Origin: DATARH01 sp035570495
GTDB taxonomy: Bacteria > Pseudomonadota > Alphaproteobacteria > ATCC43930 > CGMCC-115725
DNA: 64,000 nt
Reading direction: 5' to 3'
Assembly (NCBI GenBank): GCA_035570495.1
Contig: DATMLO010000127.1
Coordinates: forward strand, 9,911 to 73,910
Made by a program: the position numbers and the translations under genes. A model generated the notes under the pieces. That model was not told where the DNA came from, made no database searches, and worked only from the letters and a program-made list of their open reading frames with translations. Within the stretch, counting starts at the first letter, position 1. Every line of letters begins with the position of its first letter. This document shows positions 17,721 to 24,042 of the stretch, in pieces.

Positions 17721-18206
17721 GTGACTGTACAGCAGGAATTCGAGGTGCTCCGGCGAGTGCCGTTCTTCGCCGAGATCGAGCCGCCCAAGCTCAAGGCGCT
17801 GGCCTATGTCAGCGAGCGGGTCGGGTTCGACGACGGCAAGATCGTCTGCCGCCAGGGCGACCCCGGCGACGCCGCCTATCTGATTATCGACGGCGAGGCC
17901 GACATCGTCCTCGAGGGGCCGGCCGGCCCGATGACCGTGGCGACGCTGGGCGCCAACGACCTTGTCGGCGAGATGGCGATCCTCACGAGCGAGCCGCGCA
18001 ACGCCACCGTCCGCGCCAAGGGCCGGCTGGTCACCCTGCGCATTGGCAAGGACCCGTTTATGCGCATGGTACGCGAATTTCCGTCGATGGCCGTGTCGGT
18101 CATGCAGGAGCTGGCGCACCGGGTCAACGACACCAACAATCAGCTGCGCGCGGCACGCAGCGAGGTCAACCAGCTGCGCGCCCAGCTCGCCGCCAACGCG
18201 GCTTAG
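17721..18206 (+). CDS. Stand-alone cyclic-nucleotide-binding protein with C-terminal coiled coil
   Basis: The 161-residue protein consists of one cNMP-binding beta-barrel (residues about 8-125), as in CRP. The phosphate-binding cassette is GEMAILTSEPRNATVRA (83-99), with Glu84 and Arg93 in the positions that hold the cyclic phosphate and ribose. No DNA-binding helix-turn-helix follows. The last 30 residues instead form a likely coiled coil (LAHRVNDTNNQLRAARSEV). The GTG start follows GGGAGGAA. The gene lies 34 bases after the exporter gene and just before a methyltransferase gene. It probably regulates a partner protein, perhaps the exporter, in response to cAMP or cGMP. Confidence 0.85.
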   Translation: MTVQQEFEVLRRVPFFAEIEPPKLKALAYVSERVGFDDGKIVCRQGDPGDAAYLIIDGEADIVLEGPAGPMTVATLGANDLVGEMAILTSEPRNATVRAKGRLVTLRIGKDPFMRMVREFPSMAVSVMQELAHRVNDTNNQLRAARSEVNQLRAQLAANAA

Positions 18207-18240
18207 TCGCCGCCGCGGGGCCGCGAGCACCGATCGCCAT

Positions 18241-18729
18241 ATGAGCCGGCTCGACAGCTTTATCCGCCGGCTCGAGGCGCAGCGCACCGTGCTCAATCAC
18301 GCCGCCGAACTCATCGCCGAAATCGATGGGCCGGTGCTGGAGCTGGGGCTCGGCAATGGCCGCACCTACGACCATCTGCGCGAGCTTTTTCCGGGACGCG
18401 ACATCTATGTCTGCGAGCGCCGGGTCGCGGCGCACCCGGATTGCATCCCGCCCGATCATCTGCTGCTGCTCGGCGACATGTTCGAGACGCTGCCGGCGGC
18501 GCGCGGGCGGCTCGGCGGCAAGGTGGCGCTCGCCCATTTTGACGCCGGCACTGGGGACGAAGCGGGAAACCTCACGCTCGCCGCCGGGCTGCGACCGCTG
18601 ATCCTGCCGCTACTTCGCGGCGGCGGCGTGCTCGCGACGCAGCAGGCGATAGACGGGCCGGGGTTGGAGACGCTGTCTTTGCCGCAGGGGGTGTCGCAGG
18701 GACGGTATTACCTCTATCGGCGTGTCTAA
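18241..18729 (+). CDS. Small SAM-dependent methyltransferase
   Basis: The 162-residue class-I methyltransferase has motif I PVLELGLGNGRTYDHL near residue 31, an acidic strand end IYVCER and a later VALAHFDAGTGDE. It lacks any extra substrate domain and is smaller than most class-I enzymes. It could methylate a glycan end or a small molecule. The ATG at 18241 is 34 bases after the cyclic-nucleotide-binding gene and gives a clean N-terminus (MSRLDSFIRRLEAQR). It is the last gene of the plus-strand half of the glycan locus and overlaps the convergent xth gene by four bases. Confidence 0.75.
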   Translation: MSRLDSFIRRLEAQRTVLNHAAELIAEIDGPVLELGLGNGRTYDHLRELFPGRDIYVCERRVAAHPDCIPPDHLLLLGDMFETLPAARGRLGGKVALAHFDAGTGDEAGNLTLAAGLRPLILPLLRGGGVLATQQAIDGPGLETLSLPQGVSQGRYYLYRRV

Positions 18730-19520
18730 AGATCGAGTTCGATCATCACCGGTACGTGGTCGGAGGTCTGCTCCCAGTCGCGGGTCTCGCGGTACACCCG
18801 GTAGCTCTTGAGCGCGCCGACCAGCGCCGGCGTCACCCAGATATGGTCGAGCCGGCGGCCGCGGTCGGAAGCGGCCCAGTCGCGGTTGCGATAGCTCCAC
18901 CAAGTATAGAGCTTCTGGTCGGCCGGCACGAAATGCCTGACCGCGTCGACAAACCCGCCCGCCTCGCGCATCGCGTTGAGCTTTTCGACCTCGATCGGGG
19001 TGTGGCTGACGACGCTCAACAGCTGCTTGTGCGACCACACGTCCTGTTCGAGCGGCGCGATGTTGAGATCGCCCACCGCGATCGCCTTGCGGGCGCGGTC
19101 ATGGGTTGTGAACCACGCGGTCAGCTCGTCGAGGAATTGGAGCTTGTGGGCGAATTTCGGGTTGATCGCAGGGTCCGGCTCGTCGCCGCCCGCCGGGACA
19201 TAGATATTGTGCAGCTCGATGCCGCCGGACAGCTCGGCGATCGCGTGGCGGCAATCGGCGCGGTCGCACCAGGCGCGAGTCGCGATGCTGGGGAACGGCG
19301 TCTTGGCGAGGATCGCGACGCCGTTATAGCCCTTCATCCCGTGCATATGGATGTGCTCGTAGCCCAGCGCCGCGAAGGGCTCGCGAGGGAAGAGGTCGTC
19401 GGGGGTCTTGGTTTCCTGGAGGCAGAGAATGTCGGGCTGCGCCTCGGCGAGAAGCCGGGCGACAAGGCCGGCCCGCAGCCGCACCGAGTTGATGTTCCAG
19501 GTCATCAGACGCAGGGTCAT
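18726..19520 (-). CDS. xthA: Exodeoxyribonuclease III
   Basis: The 264-residue protein belongs to the endonuclease/exonuclease/phosphatase family and acts in base-excision repair (AP endonuclease and 3' exonuclease). Seen: the N-terminal MTWNINSVRLR, the metal-ligand motif CLQETK near residue 35, the catalytic GDLNIAPLEQDVW near residue 150, and the terminal SDHVPVMIELDL with the Asp-His pair. All are canonical for ExoIII. The start at ATG 19520 has only a weak upstream ribosome site. An ATG 15 bases downstream (MTWNINS) is also possible. It is convergent with the methyltransferase gene. Confidence 0.93.
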   Translation of the reverse strand: MTLRLMTWNINSVRLRAGLVARLLAEAQPDILCLQETKTPDDLFPREPFAALGYEHIHMHGMKGYNGVAILAKTPFPSIATRAWCDRADCRHAIAELSGGIELHNIYVPAGGDEPDPAINPKFAHKLQFLDELTAWFTTHDRARKAIAVGDLNIAPLEQDVWSHKQLLSVVSHTPIEVEKLNAMREAGGFVDAVRHFVPADQKLYTWWSYRNRDWAASDRGRRLDHIWVTPALVGALKSYRVYRETRDWEQTSDHVPVMIELDL

Positions 19521-19593
19521 CGGCTTAACGATCCACTCAACCTATTGGCGGGAAGCGGGCGAATAGACCATGCCGGTTCGGGAGCGCGCAATC

Positions 19594-19760
19594 GCTTGAC
19601 AAACAAATAGCGCCCGGTGTGGGGGGAACACCGGGCGCCAGCTTGTCAGAAGCGCTTGGGGGAGATCCGGACCCGCAGGGGAGACGGGGCCGGAATTAAG
19701 AGGACTTGGGGTCCTCTCCGCTTCTGGACTCCCAAGTGGGGATCGCCGACGCATGACCAA
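19594..19760 (-). ncRNA. Candidate structured RNA or long structured 3' UTR
   Basis: The 315-base gap between xthA and the amidotransferase gene is rich in nested complementarity. TGACAA (19597-19602) pairs with TTGTCA (19643-19648) around a perfect 10-bp hairpin (19611-19637). CTTGGGGG near 19656 pairs with CTCCCAAG near 19729, enclosing a GAGGAC/GTCCTC hairpin near 19700. On the minus strand the 10-bp hairpin is followed by a T-rich stretch (CTATTTGTTTG), so the RNA would run from the amidotransferase side and end near 19600. It could be a 3' UTR or an independent small RNA. I do not recognise a known RNA family, and a 6S-like RNA can only be guessed at. Confidence 0.3.
19601..19637 (-). 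terminator. Putative Rho-independent terminator
   Basis: Perfect 10-bp GC-rich stem CGCCCGGTGT / ACACCGGGCG (arms 19611-19620 and 19628-19637, 7-base loop). On the minus strand it is followed by ATTTGTTT. It would end transcription coming from the amidotransferase gene at 19836-20627 or from the structured RNA candidate. Confidence 0.5.
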
Positions 19761-19835
19761 AATGCGAATCATGCATGCGTCAGCAGCGCAAAACGCATGG
19801 GGAACGGAGGAACCAAAAAAGCGTGGAAACGTGCG

Positions 19836-20627
19836 CTAGGCAGCCCGCCGTTTTTGCGAGCCGCCGGCCGCGACGGCGCGACACGCATCGCCAAAGGCAG
19901 CGAACAGCGCGCGCGAAATCGGGTTGTCAAGCGGCTTGTATTCTGGGTGCCACTGGACGCCGACGACGAATCGTGCTCCCGGCAGGCTCACCGCCTCGAT
20001 GAGGCCGTCGGGCGCCACCGCCTCGACCACCAACCCCGGCGCCGGCTGGTCGATGCCCTGGCCGTGCAGCGAGTTGACCATGATCTCGGTGGTGCCGGCG
20101 AGCGTCGCGAAGAAGCCGCCAGGCGTCAGCTGTACCGGGTGGCACGGGCCGTAGCGCTCGTCCATGGACATTTCCATGATGCGCTTGATGTCGCGGCCGC
20201 GGCGATGCACCTCGCCGCCCGGCCGCTCGCCGATGCGCTGATGCAAGCTGCCGCCGAGCGCGACATTCAGCTCCTGGATGCCGCGGCAGATCGCCAGCAC
20301 CGGCAGGTTGCGGGCTACCGCCTCGCGAATCAGCGGCAAGGTCGTGGCGTCGCGATCGGGGTCGTGCAGCGTGCCTTCACGACTCGGCGCGCCCTTGTAA
20401 TGGTACGGCTCGACGTTGGATGGGCTGCCGGTCAGCAGCACGCCATGGATCGAATCGAGCAGCGTGTCGCAGCACAGCTTGTCGCCGATCGACGGGATCA
20501 GGATCGGCATACAGCCGGCGGCGTCGACCACCGCGTGCGGGTAGCGCACCACGGTGGTGTACATGAGCCGGTCATTAGTTTCGCGATAACAAGTGGGTAT
20601 CGCCACCAGCGGCGCGCGCGAAGACAT
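19836..20627 (-). CDS. Class-I glutamine amidotransferase-like hydrolase (peptidase C26, PuuD-like)
   Basis: The 263-residue protein has the gamma-glutamyl-gamma-aminobutyrate hydrolase fold. The nucleophile elbow is AICRGIQELN with Cys114. The His-Glu pair is in VQWHPEY (His227, Glu229). The oxyanion region LTGSPSNVEP near residue 66 matches PuuD, which releases GABA from gamma-glutamyl-GABA in putrescine breakdown. No other puu genes lie nearby, so the substrate may be another gamma-glutamyl amide. There is no signal peptide. The ATG at 20627 has a poor ribosome site. A long structured region with a terminator lies downstream. Confidence 0.85.
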   Translation of the reverse strand: MSSRAPLVAIPTCYRETNDRLMYTTVVRYPHAVVDAAGCMPILIPSIGDKLCCDTLLDSIHGVLLTGSPSNVEPYHYKGAPSREGTLHDPDRDATTLPLIREAVARNLPVLAICRGIQELNVALGGSLHQRIGERPGGEVHRRGRDIKRIMEMSMDERYGPCHPVQLTPGGFFATLAGTTEIMVNSLHGQGIDQPAPGLVVEAVAPDGLIEAVSLPGARFVVGVQWHPEYKPLDNPISRALFAAFGDACRAVAAGGSQKRRAA

Positions 20628-20683
20628 CAGTGTCGGCTCAAGCTGTTATTCGTGTGGTCATTTCTTGGTTCAGCTCCCGGCAG

Positions 20684-21316
20684 CTAGTACGGGGAGTGAT
20701 ACTGAAACAGCTTGGGGTCGAGCGCCATGCCGTATTGCTCTTGCGACAGCGACACATTTGTCACCCCGCCCCGTTGATCGATCACCGTCCATTGCTGCAA
20801 CACCAATGGATTATCAGAAAATACCATAGTCAGGCTCCCCGCGTCTGGCTCCGCGGTCTCGACAACCGTAACCCGCACGGTATTCCCGCTATGCTCAAAA
20901 CGCGTAACGGCAACGCCGTCGGTAAAACTGATGGGGTCGCGAAGCAAGAACCAGGCCGGGGTGGATTTGAGCCCGACCTTGCTCATCTGCTTGAGGTCGG
21001 GGTCCCAGGAGTACAAATAGAAGGTGTCGGCAAGGAGCAAGAGCTCGTTGGGCGGGTCGTACTGAAAGCGCATCTTGCCGGGCCGCGCCAGCCAGACCTC
21101 GCCGGTCGCGGCGCCGCCCTTTTGGGTCGCCTGCTGAAACCGCGCGGTCATCGTGTGGATACCGTCGAGATAGCCGGCGATCTTTTGCAGCTCGGCCGAA
21201 TCCTGCGGCGACAGCGCCACCGGCGCTGGCGGCGGCGCGGCGTGGGCCGCGAGCGGCGCGGCGAGCAGCACGAGCGCGGCTGCCGACGCGCGAAAGATCT
21301 GCCCCATCCGGTTCAT
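20684..21316 (-). CDS. lolA: Outer-membrane lipoprotein carrier protein LolA family
   Basis: The 210-residue periplasmic chaperone ferries lipoproteins to the outer membrane. The signal peptide is FRASAAALVLLAAPLAAHA, with cleavage before APPP. The mature part has LolA hallmarks: MTARFQQATQKGG, GEVWLARPGKMRFQYDPP and LLLADTFYLYSWDPDL. The start at 21316 (MNRMGQIF) places the signal peptide correctly, whereas an upstream in-frame codon would add a hydrophilic stretch before it. In many Alphaproteobacteria ftsK, lolA and xthA occur close together. Here ftsK (24043) and xthA (18726) flank lolA within 8 kb, which supports the call. Confidence 0.88.
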   Translation of the reverse strand: MNRMGQIFRASAAALVLLAAPLAAHAAPPPAPVALSPQDSAELQKIAGYLDGIHTMTARFQQATQKGGAATGEVWLARPGKMRFQYDPPNELLLLADTFYLYSWDPDLKQMSKVGLKSTPAWFLLRDPISFTDGVAVTRFEHSGNTVRVTVVETAEPDAGSLTMVFSDNPLVLQQWTVIDQRGGVTNVSLSQEQYGMALDPKLFQYHSPY

Positions 21317-21471
21317 CACCCGCCGTCTCCAGCCATTTGATCCGCAAGGGAAATGGCGCGCCAATTGTGGCGCGTCAATGGCGAGGGGCCGGCGCGCGGT
21401 GTCGCAACGTCGCGCGAGGGTTATCCGATGGGGTTATCGCGCCGGGGTTTCGAGCGGATTTCCGATGGCGG

Positions 21472-21870
21472 CTATCCGGCTGCCTGCGCCAGCGCCCAGG
21501 CGTACCACTCGTTCGCCGGAGCGTTGGGCGCGGGCGGCTTGCGGCCGCGAAAGCGCGGCACCAGCGCGGTGAGGCCGGACGCGTAAGGCTCGCGCGATGC
21601 CAGCTTGGGGTCTTGCGCGATAAAATCGGCGTCGGCGCGGCGCAATTCGGGCGAATCGCCCAGGCCGGCCAGCTCCCTGGCCGCGCCGGCGACCGACCAA
21701 AGACGCTTGAGCAAATCGGGTGCGGTCTTGATCTTGGTCAGCGCCGGGCCTGTGGCGTCCCACAGCGCCGCGCGCTCGCGCAAATCCTGGCGGCGGGCGA
21801 CCTTGCGGCGCGCGATCTCGGTCAGGACCGCGAGGCGGCGCCAGATGCCGCCCCTACCCCGCGATGCCAT
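21472..21870 (-). CDS. Hypothetical protein downstream of the DUF5681 gene
   Basis: About 132 residues, highly basic at the N-terminus (GRGGIWRRLAVLTEIARRKVARRQDLRER) and then helical, ending in a Pro/Ala-rich stretch with NEWYAWALAQAAG. There is no membrane segment. The chosen ATG at 21870 overlaps the DUF5681 gene by 17 bases. The frame is open further upstream, but that part is low-complexity Arg/Ser text typical of a shadow frame. I do not recognise the family. Its position suggests it works with the DUF5681 protein. Confidence 0.55.
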   Translation of the reverse strand: MASRGRGGIWRRLAVLTEIARRKVARRQDLRERAALWDATGPALTKIKTAPDLLKRLWSVAGAARELAGLGDSPELRRADADFIAQDPKLASREPYASGLTALVPRFRGRKPPAPNAPANEWYAWALAQAAG

Positions 21871-22315
21871 TGACGCTTTCGAGCCGCTGCAGCCGCGCCT
21901 CGATCTCGCCCGCCTCGAGCGCGCGCAGGAAGGCGTCGACGACCTGCGAGAAGGCGGAAGCCTCCTCGGCCGAGATCGTGCCATCGGCGGCCGCGGCGGC
22001 GACCGCGGCCATCGCCGGCGCGGCATCGGCGGCAGTCGCGAGCGTCGGCAGCGCGAAGCCCCTCGGGCGGTGGCGGCGCGGCGCGATGATGCGGCCGAGC
22101 GCCAGGCGCAGCGCGACGATGTTGCCCTCCAGCGCCATCTGCACCGCCTTGTTAGCGAGCGCGCCCGACGCGCCGTCGAATAATTGCTCTGCCAGCAACG
22201 TCGCGTGGTTGCGCGACCCCGGCGGGCGACCGGAAGGATTGCCCGAATGGCCCGGCAGAAACTTGCCGGTCTCGGTACGTTCCGCCTGTTTTTGCTGGGA
22301 ATTTACAGGCTCCAT
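21854..22315 (-). CDS. DUF5681 domain-containing protein
   Basis: The 153-residue protein has the DUF5681 signature FLPGHSGNPSGRPPGSRNHAT near residue 18, here best seen as SGNPSGRPPGSRN. A helical region (LLAEQLFDGASGALANKAVQMAL) follows, then a C-terminal coiled segment ending in LQRLES. Such proteins are common in Alphaproteobacteria, often near phage-derived genes, and a DNA-binding role has been suggested but not proven. GGAGG at 22319-22323 lies just before the ATG, within one arm of a 12-bp inverted repeat. No phage genes are visible nearby. Confidence 0.75.
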   Translation of the reverse strand: MEPVNSQQKQAERTETGKFLPGHSGNPSGRPPGSRNHATLLAEQLFDGASGALANKAVQMALEGNIVALRLALGRIIAPRRHRPRGFALPTLATAADAAPAMAAVAAAAADGTISAEEASAFSQVVDAFLRALEAGEIEARLQRLESVNGIAG

Positions 22316-22360
22316 GATCCTCCTTGTGGCGGCGGGAGCCGCTTTTTAAAGGAGGATCAT
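22314..22360. repeat. 12-bp perfect inverted repeat carrying two divergent ribosome sites
   Basis: ATGATCCTCCTT (22314-22325) is the exact reverse complement of AAGGAGGATCAT (22349-22360). The left arm contains the ribosome site and part of the start codon of the DUF5681 gene on the minus strand. The right arm contains an equally good site on the plus strand, directly before an ATG at 22361. An inner stem GCGGC/GCCGC (about 22330-22343) lies in the loop. A transcript crossing the whole repeat could fold and hide either ribosome site. Confidence 0.7.
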
Positions 22361-22393
22361 ATGAGCACGATTGCGATTTTGTCAAGAACATAA
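22361..22393 (+). CDS. Possible 10-residue leader peptide
   Basis: ATG at 22361 follows AAAGGAGG (22348-22355) at ideal spacing and opens a frame of ten codons (MSTIAILSRT) ended by TAA. It lies 133 bases before the start of the orphan binding-protein gene on the same strand. The ribosome site is one of the strongest in the window, yet the peptide is tiny. It may be a leader peptide, a remnant of a gene start created by an inverted duplication, or chance. Confidence 0.3.
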   Translation: MSTIAILSRT

Positions 22394-22526
22394 TAGGAAC
22401 AAACGCCAGACTCATCATCGACCGTTTGATGTCGCTTTGGCCATGATTTTCCTTCGTGTATCTTCATACAAAATCGAAACGAGCACGCCCCGACACAGGG
22501 GCGGCACGAACAGGAAGGAGCCCAAA

Positions 22527-23897
22527 ATGACGCAGATCACCAGACGTGCGGTGCTTCGCAACTCGCTGGCTGTCGCCGCAGCTGGGTCGCTCGCGCGCCC
22601 GTTCATCGCCAATGCCGCGGCCTCAACGGCGACTGTGTGGTGGACCCAGGGCTTCGTCCCGGAAGAGGACACAGCCTTCAAAAAGCTGGTCGACGACTAT
22701 GAGAAACAGAGCGGCAATACGATCGATTTCAGCCTGATCCCGTTCGCACCGTTGAACCAGAAGACCGTCTCGGCATTCACCAGCGGTGATGTGCCTGACA
22801 TCATCGACATCAACACCGACGTTCTGGCGCCGCAAAACGCCTGGGATGACAAGATGGTCGAGGTCGGCGACGTCGTCGACACACAGAAGGACGCCTACCA
22901 CCCGACGGTCTATCTGGCGACGCAGTACTACAACAACGCGGCGAAGAAGCGCGGCATGTACATAGTGCCGTACAAGACTGCCGTCGTTCCCTTCCACATC
23001 TGGAATTCGCTGGTCGAAAAGGCCGGCTTCAAGTTGTCGGACGCACCGAAGACATGGGATGCGTTCTGGGATTTCTTCAAGCCGATGCAGGCTAAGCTGC
23101 GAGATGCGGGCATGCGCAACGTCTATTCGATCGGTCTGCAATGCACCACGACCGGCCCGAATGACGGCAACAACCTGTTCAACCATTTCCTGATTGCCAA
23201 TGGCGGCAACGGTATCCTCACCAAGGACGGCAAGGTCCATCTTGACGATCCGCAGGTGAAGGAAGCCGCGATCAAGGCGATCGCCTACATCACCAAGACC
23301 TACAAGGATGGCTACGTTCCGTCAGGGGCACTGAGTTGGAACGACGCCGACGACAACAACGCCTTTCACTCGAAACTGTTCGTCATGGATTTCGACGGCA
23401 CGATCTCGACCGAAGTCGCGATCAAGGACCAGGCCGAACGCGACGAGGTGACGACCATGGGGCTGCCGCTCGGCAACGACGGCAAACCGATGCCGGCGCA
23501 ACTCGGGGTCGCCGCCGGCGTCATCCCGAAGGGCGCGAAGAACGTCGCTGTCGCCAAGGATTTCCTGAAATACCTGATCCAGCCGCAAGTCGCGAACAAC
23601 TACCTAAAGGAGGGGCTTGGCCGCTTTCTCCCGGCGATGCCCGCGCTGGTCAAGAGCGACCCGTTCTGGTTGTCGAACCCGCAGCGCAAGGCCTACACGA
23701 CCGAAGCGCTGTTGAGCGATACCGTGCCCAACTACCCGGTGCTCAACCCGGGCTGGGCGGAGGTCAACGCCCAACAAGTTTGGAGCGCGGCTGCGGCAGA
23801 TGTCATCCGCAACGGCACCGATCCCACGGTGGCCACCGAAGCCGCCTTCAAAAAGGTCGAGGCGATCATCGCAAAATACCCGATCGTCGAGAGCTGA
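22527..23897 (+). CDS. Sugar-type ABC transporter substrate-binding protein (family 1), orphan
   Basis: The 456-residue family-1 extracellular binding protein has an N-terminal twin-arginine-like signal (TRRAVLRNSLAVAAAG, cleavage near ANAA). The lobe-1 pattern WTQGFVPEEDTAFKKLVDDYEKQ and later FHSKLFVMDFDGT are typical. Aromatic residues (WW, WNS, FW) could line a sugar site. AAGGAG (22515-22520) lies 6 bases before the ATG at 22527. No permease or ATPase gene follows: the next gene is ftsK on the other strand. It may work with a transporter encoded elsewhere. Confidence 0.88.
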   Translation: MTQITRRAVLRNSLAVAAAGSLARPFIANAAASTATVWWTQGFVPEEDTAFKKLVDDYEKQSGNTIDFSLIPFAPLNQKTVSAFTSGDVPDIIDINTDVLAPQNAWDDKMVEVGDVVDTQKDAYHPTVYLATQYYNNAAKKRGMYIVPYKTAVVPFHIWNSLVEKAGFKLSDAPKTWDAFWDFFKPMQAKLRDAGMRNVYSIGLQCTTTGPNDGNNLFNHFLIANGGNGILTKDGKVHLDDPQVKEAAIKAIAYITKTYKDGYVPSGALSWNDADDNNAFHSKLFVMDFDGTISTEVAIKDQAERDEVTTMGLPLGNDGKPMPAQLGVAAGVIPKGAKNVAVAKDFLKYLIQPQVANNYLKEGLGRFLPAMPALVKSDPFWLSNPQRKAYTTEALLSDTVPNYPVLNPGWAEVNAQQVWSAAAADVIRNGTDPTVATEAAFKKVEAIIAKYPIVES

Positions 23898-23989
23898 GGG
23901 CGGCATGCCGGTGGTAGTTGACGGCGGTCACCCGCAGCAAGGCAATCACTGGGTCTGACGACGAGAATCGAGCTGTCTTTCCTCCATTT

Positions 23990-24020
23990 CGTCATCGCCG
24001 GGTCAAGCCCGGCCATGACG
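23990..24020. repeat. Short palindromic repeat between convergent genes
   Basis: Near-perfect palindrome with 13-base arms (CGTCATCGCCGGG against CCCGGCCATGACG, one mismatch). It resembles the common alphaproteobacterial intergenic repeats built on a CCGGGC-TTGA-CCCGG core. It lies between the convergent binding-protein and ftsK genes, where its RNA hairpin could act as a two-way terminator or mRNA 3' end. Confidence 0.65.
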
Positions 24021-24042
24021 AAGAACGGCTGGTTAGAGTTAT

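Noticed and set aside
19596..19601. TTGACA as a sigma-70 -35 box on the plus strand
   Set aside because: No -10-like hexamer at 16-18 bases; the sequence is better explained as an arm of the structured region.
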